Source: Desulfamplus sp.
Lineage (GTDB): Bacteria; Desulfobacterota; Desulfobacteria; Desulfobacterales; Desulfobacteraceae
Assembly (NCBI GenBank): GCA_015232555.1
Contig: JADFZJ010000002.1
Span: 1 to 64,000 of the forward strand
Direction: 5' to 3'
Length of the DNA stretch: 64,000 nucleotides
Numbering within the stretch: the stretch's first letter is position 1; each line of letters begins with the position of its first letter. The position numbers were made by a program, and so were the translations under genes. The notes beneath the pieces were generated by a model. The model had not been told where the DNA came from. It searched no databases and saw only the letters and a program-made list of their open reading frames with translations. Below, piece after piece: positions 38,562-48,965 of the stretch.

Positions 38562-39923
38562 TTAACCCTCCTCAACCATTTTGAGCAAAGTTCTAAAGCG
38601 AGCCCTTGAAAGACCAAGAAGCCTTGCAGCACTACTCTGATTTGATGCGGTCATATCAAGAGCCTGCTGTACAATATTTTTCTGGATTTCGTCATAATCA
38701 ATACCAGTTGGAGGTATTTGAAAAAGGTGATCGTTAACTTCATTTTTCTCTACTGCACCAATAGAGATAAATTTAAGATCATCCGTAGTTACAGGGAGAG
38801 AGCCTGCTTTGAGAATCATAACCCTTTCAATCACATTGCCAAGCTCTCTTACATTGCCTGGCCACGAATATTCATTGAGCTTTCTTGCTGCCCCTTTTGT
38901 AATAACCTCTCCCGTAAGATTGCGGGTATCTGCAAATTTTTCAATAAAAAAACGGGTCAAAGGTGCTATATCCTCCTTTCGCTCCCTCAAAGGCGGTACA
39001 TGGATAGGAAATACTGCAAGCCTGTAATAGAGGTCTTGACGGAATTTTTTCTCAGCAGCCATACGTGCCAAATCCTGATTGGTTGCACAGATAATTCTTG
39101 TATTTACAGGAATTTCGCTGTTGCCTCCGACCCTCTGAAACTTGCGCTCCTGAATAGCTCTAAGAAGTTTTGCCTGAGAATTGAAAGGCAGTTCACCCAC
39201 CTCATCAAGAAATAGTGTGCCCCCGTCAGCGTATTCAAATTTGCCCTCTTTTCTGTTGTTGGCACCTGTAAAGGAACCCTTTTCATGTCCAAATAGTTCT
39301 GCCTCTACAAGAGTCTCAGTAATAGCCGCACAATTAACCGCTACAAAACGCTGGGACGATCTGGAGCTTGCATTGTGTATTAATTTGGCAATAACCTCTT
39401 TGCCTGTCCCTGACTCTCCCGTAATCAAAACTGTTGCATCACTTTGAGCTACCTGAATTGCCATAGTTTCAATATTTTTCATAGCATAAGAGATAAGTAT
39501 AGCAGGTTCATCAGTTCCATTTTTAATTGCCTGTTTAAGCCTGCGGTTTTCATGGAGGATTTTACCCACACCCAAGGCACGTTCTACAGCCACATGGACA
39601 TCCTTTTCCTCAAATGGCTTGACAATATAATCAACTGCCCCAAGGTGGAGTGCTTCAACAACAGATTCTGTTGATGCAAATGCTGTAATAAATATAACTG
39701 GACATGCAATGTCATTCTCTTTTATTTTTTTGAGCAACCCCCTGCCGTCTAATCTGTCCATTCGGATATCAGAAATAACAAGATCGAAAAAACCGTTTTG
39801 CAGCTTTTCAAAAGCCTCCTGACCATCTGCTGCCTCTTCAATAGCATGACCTTGAGATGTGAGCATAATCTTAAGTATCAACCTGATACGTTCTTCATCA
39901 TCCACTATAAGTATGTTAGCCAT
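38562..39923 (-). CDS. NtrC family sigma54-dependent response regulator
   Basis: A 453-residue regulator: receiver (1-120, phospho-acceptor Asp52 in VISDIRMDRLDG), AAA+ domain (~140-375) and a Fis-type helix-turn-helix at the C-terminus (SSAARLLGLSRARFR). Walker A is GESGTGKEV. The sigma54-contact loop is GSFTGA instead of GAFTGA, a variant with Ser that still occurs in active members. Walker B is GTLFLDEVGELP. The preceding membrane kinase is the natural partner, and the TonB receptor immediately downstream is a likely target. No -24/-12 promoter was recognised nearby. Confidence 0.93.
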   Translation of the reverse strand: MANILIVDDEERIRLILKIMLTSQGHAIEEAADGQEAFEKLQNGFFDLVISDIRMDRLDGRGLLKKIKENDIACPVIFITAFASTESVVEALHLGAVDYIVKPFEEKDVHVAVERALGVGKILHENRRLKQAIKNGTDEPAILISYAMKNIETMAIQVAQSDATVLITGESGTGKEVIAKLIHNASSRSSQRFVAVNCAAITETLVEAELFGHEKGSFTGANNRKEGKFEYADGGTLFLDEVGELPFNSQAKLLRAIQERKFQRVGGNSEIPVNTRIICATNQDLARMAAEKKFRQDLYYRLAVFPIHVPPLRERKEDIAPLTRFFIEKFADTRNLTGEVITKGAARKLNEYSWPGNVRELGNVIERVMILKAGSLPVTTDDLKFISIGAVEKNEVNDHLFQIPPTGIDYDEIQKNIVQQALDMTASNQSSAARLLGLSRARFRTLLKMVEEG

Positions 39924-39944
39924 TTTTAAGCATCACTCCGTTAA

Positions 39945-41420
39945 TTATTTTAAAAAAAATGAAGGAACCGCATGAGCCATAATCTTTATTTGAAAAGATG
40001 CTCCGCCTGATGGTCTGTTTCTGACCACTACTGTCCCGTTATGAACAGCTACAATCTCCTTTACAATGGCAAGTCCAAGCCCTGTACCTTTTGCCCTTGT
40101 GGTAAAAAAAGGATTAAATATATCATCAATAATGGTTTCATCAATACCCTTGCCCCTGTCACTAATTTCAATGATATATACCGCACCCTCTGATTTACCA
40201 TGTACATCAATATAAGCATCATATTCTAAAGAATGGTTTGGAACAGAGTGCTCCACCGCATTTTTAAGAATATTCAAAAGTGCACGTTCCATTAATATTA
40301 GGTCACACTCCACAGGAGCATCTTCAACATTAAGAAAGATTTTAATATTTTTATCAGGCACTGTAAACCTCAACTTTTCCGTCACTTCACTCAAAAATGA
40401 TAGCATCAAAACCTTTGAGAGAACTGGAGTTTTGGGTTTTGCAAACAGGAGAAACTCATCCACCAGACGGTTAAGTCGCTGAATCTCCTCATCAACATAT
40501 ACAATCATACTCTCTTTTGTTGAATCATCTATATTCTTTTTTTTAAAAATATCCATGCTCCCCTTAATGATGGATATGGGATTTTTAAGTTCATGGGCAA
40601 CCATTGTGGAAAATTTTCCAATTTCCGCGAGACTCTTCTGTTTTGCCATAGCTATATGCATCTTTTCCGTCTCTTGCTGATGTGCCTTGACCGAGTTAAG
40701 CATCTCATTAAAAACTTTAGCTAATGTTTTAGTCTCTCTCAAATTTCCTCCCGATGCTCTGACATCAAAATCTCCCTGAGAGACCTTTTTTGAGGCTGCA
40801 ACGAGATTAATTAGGGGAGCTGTTATAGAGCGGGCAAAAAACCAGTACCATGCAAAAGAGATAGATGAGAGTATCAGGGAAACAGCCATAAAAAGAAAAG
40901 TCATATTTTTAGTAAGTACCCTTAAACCAGAAGGTGTGTAATATAGTTCTACGTAGCCTATTGTATCAGTGTTCCCTTTGACATCGTATAGCTCTATCTC
41001 CCCTTTGTCTGGCTGTATCTGAAGAATTGGGGTCTCAATCTTTATTGCAGAATCTATCGTTTCGCTTATATCTTTTCCCGTTGCTGTTTCTTCTCTTCCT
41101 GTTTCGACAATTACTCTACCATCAGCATCTTTTATGATAACTTTTAATATATCTTCCTGTTGCAGCATATTGGTTGTAAGATTCTGGAGCATATCCCTAT
41201 TTTTAAGCAGAACGCCAAGCTCTGCATTACGTGCCAAGTAATCTGCTAAAACAATAAAATTATCATGGAATCTCTGTTTAACAAACTTATGGGTAAGCCA
41301 TATCCCCATACATCCCATTGTAATGGCTGTTCCCATGATAAAAAGCACTGCAATTGCAGATAGCCTTCTCTCAATTGACTCAAACTGCATAAAGTCCGAT
41401 ATTTTAGCACGAATCTTCAT
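39945..41420 (-). CDS. Membrane sensor histidine kinase with HAMP domain
   Basis: A 491-residue kinase with two TM segments (about 22-48 and 176-200) flanking a periplasmic region (~50-175). A HAMP domain (~200-255), HisKA with FSTMVAHELKNPIS and a HATPase with ISDRGKGI and AKGTGLGLAIV follow. The start overlaps the stop of the substrate-binding gene as ATGA, so the two are translationally coupled. The periplasmic binding protein is the probable input and the NtrC-type regulator the output. Confidence 0.92.
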   Translation of the reverse strand: MKIRAKISDFMQFESIERRLSAIAVLFIMGTAITMGCMGIWLTHKFVKQRFHDNFIVLADYLARNAELGVLLKNRDMLQNLTTNMLQQEDILKVIIKDADGRVIVETGREETATGKDISETIDSAIKIETPILQIQPDKGEIELYDVKGNTDTIGYVELYYTPSGLRVLTKNMTFLFMAVSLILSSISFAWYWFFARSITAPLINLVAASKKVSQGDFDVRASGGNLRETKTLAKVFNEMLNSVKAHQQETEKMHIAMAKQKSLAEIGKFSTMVAHELKNPISIIKGSMDIFKKKNIDDSTKESMIVYVDEEIQRLNRLVDEFLLFAKPKTPVLSKVLMLSFLSEVTEKLRFTVPDKNIKIFLNVEDAPVECDLILMERALLNILKNAVEHSVPNHSLEYDAYIDVHGKSEGAVYIIEISDRGKGIDETIIDDIFNPFFTTRAKGTGLGLAIVKEIVAVHNGTVVVRNRPSGGASFQIKIMAHAVPSFFLK

Positions 41421-42598
41421 GGTTCCACCCTGAGTTCAGATGGCAACGAAGAACCAAAATCAAGCTCAAGCAACTCTACAACTGCTCTGTTCAATGTAAT
41501 ATGGTATGCGGGAGTTGAGGGTTCACACGATTTTCTATGAGAAAATTTTTCTTGGGAAGAGTCTCCTCTTGAAATTGCCATCACCTTTTGAGCCATCTGC
41601 TCCCCAATTAACCTGTAGTCTAAAATAAAACTTAATGCTGCTCCTGATTTATGGAAAAAGCTGTTATATCCGATGACCGGAATTTTTTTAGCAATTGACT
41701 GTTTGATTATATGGCTGATTATAGTGGGAGAAGTTACTGTTTTATCTGGAATAAAGAGAAGTGCATCAACATTTGAGCCATCCTGCTTATTGAGGCTGCT
41801 TATATCAGCCTGCTCTCTTATATACAGAGGTAGTACAGTTGTAATGCCTCTAAAAACTCCGCTGTTTTTAGCTCGTTTAAACCATTCGCTGTTATTTTCA
41901 GGATCAAAGAGCACCCCCAATTTTCTGACAGATGGAAATATCTGTATAATTTTTGAAACAGTATCTTCTGAAAAAAGATTCAGAGATATTCCACAAATTG
42001 AAACCCCTTCTGGAATTATAGTTTCAGGGTTAAGTACCATAGCATATAAGACTTTTCTGGCAATGCTCAACGAGAGTTGGTTACTTTTTAATTTAACATC
42101 ATCTGTCAGCAGTTGGTTATCAACGGTGTGACTATTTTTAGATATTTTATCGTTAGCCCAGTTATTATTTTGAACAATATAGGAGAGTGCAGAAGGACCG
42201 ACTGCTATCACAAATGAATAATTATCAATCAAGGTATCTTTATAAAGAGGATCGTGGCTGAATGGATTGCTGTTCTGGTCAAGAAAGATACGGACAACCG
42301 GCTGATCTATGGCAGATTCAAACCCTTCAACCATCTCAATAAAAGGTTTGATCTCACGAGATATTATTACGGCAACAGGCAGATTTGATGCGATAGGAGG
42401 GTTATCTGATGCAGCATAGATGCTGGCTGCCTGAACTGTGACTATAAGTCCAGGCAGAAGAGTTATGAGCACAGATAGGATCAATGCCTTGGCAGGTGAA
42501 CAAATCCACACCAATATAAATAACCATTGGTTATGAATCCAGAGGCACGATGATTGAGTGCAATTCAAGCAGAATGATTTATTTTTCCTTGGTTTCAA
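41417..42598 (-). CDS. ABC transporter substrate-binding-like protein (ABC_sub_bind family)
   Basis: A 393-residue exported protein with a TM/signal segment (about 37-58, ending QAAS). A type-1 periplasmic-binding fold of the PF04392 type follows, with FVIAVGPSALSYI, RKLGVLFDPENNSEWF and VDALLFIPDKTVTSP. No ABC permease or ATPase gene is nearby. Coupled directly to a histidine kinase (4-nt overlap), it more likely works as a ligand sensor than as part of a transporter. The annotated start overlaps gspD by 20 nt. Confidence 0.78.
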   Translation of the reverse strand: MKPRKNKSFCLNCTQSSCLWIHNQWLFILVWICSPAKALILSVLITLLPGLIVTVQAASIYAASDNPPIASNLPVAVIISREIKPFIEMVEGFESAIDQPVVRIFLDQNSNPFSHDPLYKDTLIDNYSFVIAVGPSALSYIVQNNNWANDKISKNSHTVDNQLLTDDVKLKSNQLSLSIARKVLYAMVLNPETIIPEGVSICGISLNLFSEDTVSKIIQIFPSVRKLGVLFDPENNSEWFKRAKNSGVFRGITTVLPLYIREQADISSLNKQDGSNVDALLFIPDKTVTSPTIISHIIKQSIAKKIPVIGYNSFFHKSGAALSFILDYRLIGEQMAQKVMAISRGDSSQEKFSHRKSCEPSTPAYHITLNRAVVELLELDFGSSLPSELRVEP

Positions 42599-44978
42599 TC
42601 AGATTCTTGATACTCTCTATTTTTGCTGCAAATTCACTGGTAACACGGTCTGCTGCCTCACGCGAATCAACTACATGCGGAGTTAGCAGAAATATCAATT
42701 CAGTTTTTGTGCTCTCATCAGTTTTGCTCTTAAACAGATATCCAAGAACAGGAATATCTTTAAAAAGCGGTACTCCAGCATCGCTTTTAGTGCTATTGCT
42801 TCTCATCAGCCCACCCATAAGAATTGTCTGCTGATCGCTAACCACAAGGGATGTCTCTGCCTTTCTGGTTAATATTGAGTAGTTGCCGAGTGCCTCGTCA
42901 TAGTTCCCCTTTTCACTTACTTCCTGAGAAAGCTCCATCTTTACAAGTCCACTGGAATTAACATGGGGGGTTACAGTGAGAATAATACCCGTCTTCTTAT
43001 ATTGAACAGAATTGGTTATTCCGCCATTAATATCTGTGACGCTTCCAGTAACAGACGGCACATCTTCACCGACTTCTATCATAGCCTCTTTATTGTCAAC
43101 AGCCATTATATTTGGTGATGAGAGAATATTGACACGAGAATCAGAACCCAAGGCAGTTACAAGCCCTTTAAGAACATCTTTTGAGTTATATATACCATAG
43201 GAGATATTAGATACTGTTCCTAAAACCTGATCAATTCCCCGTGTCGATTTTGCAACATCAAGCCCGCCCTGCCCCTCATAGTTGCCAAGATTGTTGTTCA
43301 AAAGCCACTGAACTCCATATTGGGTTTTGTCGGTAAGGGTAACTTCTGCAATTACCACATTAATCAAAACCTGTCTTGGAGTCACGTCAAGCTCCTTGAG
43401 AACATTCTTGATAATTTTGTAATCTCTTTGGGATGCTCTAAATATTATGGCATTGTTGGTCTCATCAGGTATAATCTCAACATCACCTGAAAGTTCACCT
43501 GAAACAGTGCTTGTTTTTGAAGCTGCTCTGTCTCTGTTTTTATTCTGGTCTGGTCTTTCAGTTGGTTTTACAATCTGTGTTTTCTGTGATGACGAATAGT
43601 TAGATTTTGCACCGTAAAGCTGCCTTAGAATATCAGCCATTTCAAGGGCTGTCCCGTTTTCTACAAAATAGACAAACACACCTGTTCCGTTGCCAGCATC
43701 ATCTCCAAGATAATCCATTGCAGATATCCATTTGTCAACAAGATCAAGAATTTCAGGCCATCTTGTTGCAACCAAAATAGCATTTATGCTGTCAATGCTC
43801 AAAATCTCATATCCGCCTTTCAATGCCCCTGGTCTGTAGTAGAGTCCTGCACTTTTGATGAGCTTGGTGATATTTTGGACAATATCTTTAGCCTCCACAT
43901 CCCTAACAGGAAAGATTCTCCATGACACATCCATAAAATAGGGGATATCCATCATGGCAAGCACATTAATAACCTTTTCCACATTTTCTAAAGTATCTGT
44001 CACAATTACCGAGTTATTTACCGTATCAATAGAAATTGAAGCTCCTTTAGATGTAAAAGTTTGAATGCTTTTGAGAACAGATGCTGCATCTAAATATTGA
44101 AGCCTAATAAGACGGGAGATATCGCCAGAAGAGTCTGGCAATCCATACTCATAGACATCCTGAGAAGAGAGTCCTGCACTCTCATTTTTTCTGACAACCT
44201 TGTACATATCCCCAGGTCCATGGGTCACCGAAAGGTTGCTCAATTGAAGAATCTCATTTAGGAGTTCAATAAACTGATGTTTTGTATAATTTCCTGAAAA
44301 GTGAAAGGAGACCTTTGCTTTTACTTGAGGGTCTATAATATAGTTCACCTTAAAAAGTTCAAACAAAGTGGCGTCAAGAACTTCAAAAAGATCGGCGTTA
44401 TCAAATGCAAGTTCAACTTTTACAGATGCAGAATCACCTTGCTTGGATTTACGGTGTTCAGAACTTTTTGCAGCTCTGTTTGGAGTAAAAGTATTCTTTC
44501 TTTTTTCAGGTTTTACCGTTTTGAATGGCTGTGATCTTAGTTCGCCTTTAATAACCTCATTTTTTATGCTGTTCTCTTTAATCTGAGCATCAGAAATCTG
44601 ATTATCAAAAGCTCTATCCTTTTCAGCTTCATCAAAAATAGCAAGATTTTTATCATCAGAACTGACGGAATTGTTGTCAGATTTAACTAATTCCGCTCTA
44701 AATGATTCAGGTGAACCTGACGACTTAACATGAATAGAAAGCTCTCCAGCAGATTTATTAGCCGCTCCTGAATATCTCCCCTGAGATGCACAACCACTAC
44801 AGAGCAGAAATAGAACAGCAATTAAACAGACAGATTTTATAGTCTGATTCTCTCTGTTTCTACACCTTATATTTTCAACGCATTGTTCACTCTTTATAAT
44901 ATCTATATTTGTAATCATATTTCTGATTCTTAAATTTCCTCTATATGTTAAAAAACTTTTGTCCATTAAATAAGCCAT
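42579..44978 (-). CDS. gspD: Type II secretion secretin
   Basis: A 799-residue outer-membrane secretin. Signal/lipobox LLCSGC near residue 62 suggests a lipoprotein. Low-complexity region to ~180, then N0 and N1-N3 domains (VELAFDNADLFEVLDATLFELF and NNSVIVTDTLENVEKV), and the secretin core (~555-785) with the typical VEVGEDVPSVTGSV and LMGGLMRSNSTKS. N-terminal start is uncertain: ATG 44978 (AAGGAG 15 nt away), or M5 or M21. Neighbours are GspM-like, L, K, J and I genes upstream. Confidence 0.9.
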   Translation of the reverse strand: MAYLMDKSFLTYRGNLRIRNMITNIDIIKSEQCVENIRCRNRENQTIKSVCLIAVLFLLCSGCASQGRYSGAANKSAGELSIHVKSSGSPESFRAELVKSDNNSVSSDDKNLAIFDEAEKDRAFDNQISDAQIKENSIKNEVIKGELRSQPFKTVKPEKRKNTFTPNRAAKSSEHRKSKQGDSASVKVELAFDNADLFEVLDATLFELFKVNYIIDPQVKAKVSFHFSGNYTKHQFIELLNEILQLSNLSVTHGPGDMYKVVRKNESAGLSSQDVYEYGLPDSSGDISRLIRLQYLDAASVLKSIQTFTSKGASISIDTVNNSVIVTDTLENVEKVINVLAMMDIPYFMDVSWRIFPVRDVEAKDIVQNITKLIKSAGLYYRPGALKGGYEILSIDSINAILVATRWPEILDLVDKWISAMDYLGDDAGNGTGVFVYFVENGTALEMADILRQLYGAKSNYSSSQKTQIVKPTERPDQNKNRDRAASKTSTVSGELSGDVEIIPDETNNAIIFRASQRDYKIIKNVLKELDVTPRQVLINVVIAEVTLTDKTQYGVQWLLNNNLGNYEGQGGLDVAKSTRGIDQVLGTVSNISYGIYNSKDVLKGLVTALGSDSRVNILSSPNIMAVDNKEAMIEVGEDVPSVTGSVTDINGGITNSVQYKKTGIILTVTPHVNSSGLVKMELSQEVSEKGNYDEALGNYSILTRKAETSLVVSDQQTILMGGLMRSNSTKSDAGVPLFKDIPVLGYLFKSKTDESTKTELIFLLTPHVVDSREAADRVTSEFAAKIESIKNLIETKEK

Positions 44979-45027
44979 AATTATTTTTTATAACTCCTTA
45001 TAATACCCATCTCCTGATTTATCTTTT

Positions 45028-45579
45028 CTAATCCTTATCAACAAACAGCGTCTCAAGCCTAAATGTAATATGTAGATTATTTGCCCTACTTCTGCTGTAG
45101 TTTATATTCATCTGACCTATTCTGACAAGCTGCTTTAACTCTTCAAGGTATTTTAGAAGATATGCAAGTCCCTGATGATTTGTTGTTACGGTAAACTCCA
45201 GCACACCCATATCATAATCCATCCACTTTCCAGGTCCTAATACCTGATATTTTTGCAGGGGAATACTATTAGTGTCCATAAATTTCTGCATATTCTGCTG
45301 AATTACAGCATTTAGCTCTTCAAGATTCTTGCCAGGGATCATAAGATTTGCAAAACCCTGCAAATCTGTCTCCTGAATCATGTTTTCAGAGTGAATCTTT
45401 TCAAGATCATTGATCTGCTTTTTTACTCTCATTTTTTTTTCAAGTTTAAGGGAATACTCATCTTTTGCCTCAGCTATGCTCTCTTGCAAAGGAGAATAAA
45501 AATATACCCACCACACTAAAATAACAAGTATCGTAAGAATTCCGCCCATAAGCCACTGGCGATTGCGTTTGTTACTCAT
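45028..45579 (-). CDS. GspM/PilO-like inner-membrane platform protein
   Basis: A 183-residue protein: short cytoplasmic N-terminus, TM ~12-30, coiled coil ~32-65, and a C-terminal ferredoxin-like domain (LEFTVTTNHQGLAYLLKYLEEL). This layout is shared by GspM and PilO. It starts on the base where the GspL-like gene stops (1-nt overlap), and gspD follows 50 bp later. It would hold GspL in the inner-membrane complex. Assigned mainly from architecture and context. Confidence 0.75.
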   Translation of the reverse strand: MSNKRNRQWLMGGILTILVILVWWVYFYSPLQESIAEAKDEYSLKLEKKMRVKKQINDLEKIHSENMIQETDLQGFANLMIPGKNLEELNAVIQQNMQKFMDTNSIPLQKYQVLGPGKWMDYDMGVLEFTVTTNHQGLAYLLKYLEELKQLVRIGQMNINYSRSRANNLHITFRLETLFVDKD

Positions 45580-46985
45580 TATAACCCTCCTGATGAACTA
45601 TTAACAGATTGAGCCTTTTGAGTAGCAGTATCAACACTTTTTTCGATAGACTCTTTTTCACTCCCACCTTCGGGCTGGCTAAGTTCAAGAACCAGCGTAA
45701 AATTTTCTTCACCATTGGGTCTTCGATTTACAGAACCTCTGAGCATCACATTATCAAAGAGATTTGATGAGCGAAGAGCTTCCACTGTCTTAAGAGCGTC
45801 TGTTCCCGTGCCCCTCAAAGTGATAGTGCTTCCGTTAAAAGTAAAATTTGCAAACCATGTGCCATCAGGAACAAGGGAGGCAATCTCATTGATAGTTGTA
45901 TATAGCTCAGGACGTGTCCGCATAAACTCCTGAACATCTGTCTTGAATCTTGATGCTTTTTTAAGGGTATCAATTTTATTTTGCAAAGGTTCAAGATCGT
46001 TTTCAAGTGCTTTTACCTGCTCAACTAACTGGCTCAGTTCAGATGATGCTTCAACACTTCGGCTCTTTATGTTGTCTGTTATAAAATATAGGACAGCAAT
46101 CAATACGAAAAGAAACGGCACAATATAGCGGAAAGGGTGGATAATATTTATCTTTACAGGCTGTTCATCTAAAGATATCTGCTGAACACGGTTAACAAAA
46201 GGTGCTAATGCTGCTGAGGCATAGTTTGTTTTAAATGGTGGCAGGGTTGCTCTCTGCCTGTTTTTTTTGCTGCCCTCCAGCATATCTGAATCAGACGAGA
46301 GATCATTAACCATATCCTTGCACTGAGGGAACTGATCTCGTGCAGCATTAAGAAGCATTATTTTATCATCTTTTGCGTCCACAAAACAGGACATTGAAAA
46401 TATTAAAGTCCGTCCTGATCTTGCAAATATTTCAACAACATCTTCCTGCTCCAACGAAAAAAGCACACCGTGTGGTTCTGTCCCATCATCAAGCAGTGCT
46501 GACACTCCATAACTCAATGGGAAAATTCCCTTTAAAGATGCAGAGTGTGCCGTCTCTTTAAAAAGTTTACGATATTTTTCAATATCATCTTTTGCAGCAT
46601 AGACAAGCAGTGCATGAAAAGCCCCGCCGTTGCGTTCTGAAATAATTACATCATAATAGATGTTGTCAGGATCAAGATGAGAATATATTGCAAGGCTGTT
46701 CTTAATAGACATGATTGCGTCTTCAACAGGCATCACAGGCAGAATGATCTCCCGCACAAACACTTCTGAGCGTGGAAGAGCAAGATATATGGACATTGAA
46801 CTGTCAACTGGCAGTTCTGCCAAAAATGTTCTGAGTAGCGTATGACCGTTACCGCGTTTTATATCATGGGAACTGTGTCCGTGCATGGGAGGTTTTAATA
46901 TATAACCTGAAATTCTTTTTATAACAGAGACATAGTGCAGTGAGTCTTTATCTGCATATATCCCGACTATCTTCTTGTTTATCAA
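45579..46985 (-). CDS. GspL-like / PilM-PilN fused type II secretion protein
   Basis: A 468-residue protein. The N-terminal ~265 residues are an actin-like (PilM/GspL cytoplasmic) domain (VGIYADKDSLHYV, SVFVREIILPVMPVEDA). A TM segment (about 285-302), a coiled coil and a PilN/GspL periplasmic domain (VPDGTWFANFTFNGSTITLRGTGTDAL) follow. It is the usual bridge between the cytoplasmic ATPase and the pseudopilus base, but no GspE gene is visible here. C-terminal tail is Ser/Gln-rich. Confidence 0.8.
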   Translation of the reverse strand: MINKKIVGIYADKDSLHYVSVIKRISGYILKPPMHGHSSHDIKRGNGHTLLRTFLAELPVDSSMSIYLALPRSEVFVREIILPVMPVEDAIMSIKNSLAIYSHLDPDNIYYDVIISERNGGAFHALLVYAAKDDIEKYRKLFKETAHSASLKGIFPLSYGVSALLDDGTEPHGVLFSLEQEDVVEIFARSGRTLIFSMSCFVDAKDDKIMLLNAARDQFPQCKDMVNDLSSDSDMLEGSKKNRQRATLPPFKTNYASAALAPFVNRVQQISLDEQPVKINIIHPFRYIVPFLFVLIAVLYFITDNIKSRSVEASSELSQLVEQVKALENDLEPLQNKIDTLKKASRFKTDVQEFMRTRPELYTTINEIASLVPDGTWFANFTFNGSTITLRGTGTDALKTVEALRSSNLFDNVMLRGSVNRRPNGEENFTLVLELSQPEGGSEKESIEKSVDTATQKAQSVNSSSGGL

Positions 46986-47002
46986 TGTTTATCCTTAATC
47001 TG

Positions 47003-48001
47003 TTATCTGTTTTCATCTAAACTCATTTTTGCAACCATGATCCTGCTCATTTGTTCGACAAGTTGAACAGAACTGCCCGCTCGTTTTAACCAGAATATCT
47101 CATTATACCACCTGTCACTATCTCCTGAAAAGAGCATAGAGACCCTTATATAATCTTTGGGGTATATTGTGAATCGCTCCAAAATGGTCTGCATATTCCC
47201 GTCATCCAAAATTTCTGACTCATTCTCATCTTTGTATAACTTCTTATTGGAGGATTTTTTATATGATTTACGATCCAACTCATAGTTTTCCTGCTCTTTT
47301 AACTCAGCATAAATAGGCAGCTCTAAAATATATTGGTAAGGGTTGCCCCAAAAGAGTTTGGAACTAAAATCTTTTACCATAAAAATCTCTGTCATGCTTT
47401 TAAATGGACCATTTGCAGGATTGCATGGAGGATAGCTGTCATTATAGTATGCTTTTTCTGCACCGTTGAGCCTGACCAAATCATCAGGATCGAGCCAGTC
47501 AAGCAGAGCATCAGCAAATTCATCAGCCTCTTTTGTCAAATCTTCTCCATAAATGTTTTGAAGCGTTGTCCTTATATTTTGCTCCTGCCCTACATTTAAC
47601 TGCACTCTTGAAGATTCATTCTCAATCTTAACCCACATCTCAACCCCGCCGGGTCTTAATCTTATCCACTGAACAGTTGAGTTCTGAAGAGAATTGATGG
47701 TATTATCTGTTCCAAATACACTTTTATCCGATTTATTTGAACTCGTGGCTGTTTTGCTTATGATTGTATCTAATTCTCCATTTTCTTCCTGAGATATTGT
47801 TTTTAGAAGATCGAATTGGTTGGATGCAAAAAGTTCAAGGATAGAAAAAGCTGCTGCATCTCTCTTGAATACTTCAGTAGTATGGAGGACAATAGCAGTT
47901 TTTTCTCTGTTATGTGCAATATATTCGCCAGATAGAAAACTGATAATAACCAGAATCCACAACACCAGCACTAAAACACTCCCTTTATTAGAAATAATCA
48001 T
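47003..48001 (-). CDS. gspK: Type II secretion minor pseudopilin GspK
   Basis: A protein of 332 residues from the preferred ATG at 48001. The ORF track's start at 48076 overlaps gspJ by 68 nt. From 48001 the leader is MIISNKG then SVLVLVLWILVIISF, a type IV pilin-like N-terminus lacking Glu5, as is usual for GspK. The body has the two GspK domains, with ESSRVQLNVG and FADALLDWLDPDD. GspK tips the pseudopilus with GspI and GspJ, encoded directly upstream. Confidence 0.85.
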   Translation of the reverse strand: MIISNKGSVLVLVLWILVIISFLSGEYIAHNREKTAIVLHTTEVFKRDAAAFSILELFASNQFDLLKTISQEENGELDTIISKTATSSNKSDKSVFGTDNTINSLQNSTVQWIRLRPGGVEMWVKIENESSRVQLNVGQEQNIRTTLQNIYGEDLTKEADEFADALLDWLDPDDLVRLNGAEKAYYNDSYPPCNPANGPFKSMTEIFMVKDFSSKLFWGNPYQYILELPIYAELKEQENYELDRKSYKKSSNKKLYKDENESEILDDGNMQTILERFTIYPKDYIRVSMLFSGDSDRWYNEIFWLKRAGSSVQLVEQMSRIMVAKMSLDENR

Positions 48002-48008
48002 ATCCGAT

Positions 48009-48965
48009 TTAAATTGTTCCCCCAACCTTAAAAAGCCATACAGAGGGTGCTCCTCCTTTTCGCTTTGTCTGAGCAAAAAGAAGCCTCATATATCCTGGCG
48101 GGTTAGGAGGGTCTTCATCATCCCATGAATCCTGAAAAGATTCTCCATCCATTTTGAAATCAGATGAACTTCGTAAAGATTTTTTTTTTGAGGCAGACGA
48201 ACGTGAAGATGATCCAAATGAGGATGAGTTTCTACCTTGAAAGTAATTTGAGTCCTCTCCAGCAAGAAATGAGAGTGAAAATTTCTCAACATCTCTGATT
48301 TTTGCAACAGCAATTGCATCGCTGCTAAATTTTCCGCCTGATTTTTTACCAGACTTATTAAGAGATGATTTCCATGACTTTCTGCCTGATTTACCTGCTC
48401 CTGATTTGCCTGATACAGAGAATAGTCCATCACTGTCATCTATATCTTCCTGACTGCTAATAACACTCTCATAAACATTAAGCTCTTTTGCACCCTCATC
48501 ATATATATAAGCAATCCTCACAAGACCCTGAGATGGTGTGCCCTGTGGAGAGTAGAGAGTATAAAAAGATAGGCCTTGATTATTGCCAGTAAATTTAAGC
48601 TGGGTAACAACTCCTGTTTGTTCCCCTGCTGATGATGTTGTTGCCAATCCAAACGAATTAGTTGCTGTCTTTGAGCTTTCCGAAGATATAGATTCTGTGG
48701 TTGAAAGTGATGCACTGCTGACAATGTATCTAAGCTGCTGTTCAAGCATATTAGGCAAAACAACCTCAATCTGAACCTTGTCGCCTTCGTTGTTACCACG
48801 TTCCCACGCATCAAGATTAACTTTAAGTGCAAATGCCATGATAAGAGTAATCATGGATACAAGAACCATTGAGACAATAACTTCAATCAGGGTAAATCCA
48901 GTATGACTGCTAAAAACATTATTATTAAAAAGCAGCAATTGAGTGTTGTGACAGGTCTTGCTCAT
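48009..48965 (-). CDS. gspJ: Type II secretion minor pseudopilin GspJ
   Basis: A 318-residue prepilin-type protein. The N-methylation/cleavage motif HTG-FTLIEVIVSMVLV begins at residue ~21, after an unusually long leader without basic residues just before the Gly. The body is GspJ-like, ending in PSVWLFKVGG. Two Ser/Lys-rich low-complexity segments are inserted (SGKSGAGKSGRKSWKSS and SSSFGSSSRSSASKKKS), well beyond ordinary GspJ. Start overlaps the gspI stop (ATGA). Confidence 0.82.
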   Translation of the reverse strand: MSKTCHNTQLLLFNNNVFSSHTGFTLIEVIVSMVLVSMITLIMAFALKVNLDAWERGNNEGDKVQIEVVLPNMLEQQLRYIVSSASLSTTESISSESSKTATNSFGLATTSSAGEQTGVVTQLKFTGNNQGLSFYTLYSPQGTPSQGLVRIAYIYDEGAKELNVYESVISSQEDIDDSDGLFSVSGKSGAGKSGRKSWKSSLNKSGKKSGGKFSSDAIAVAKIRDVEKFSLSFLAGEDSNYFQGRNSSSFGSSSRSSASKKKSLRSSSDFKMDGESFQDSWDDEDPPNPPGYMRLLFAQTKRKGGAPSVWLFKVGGTI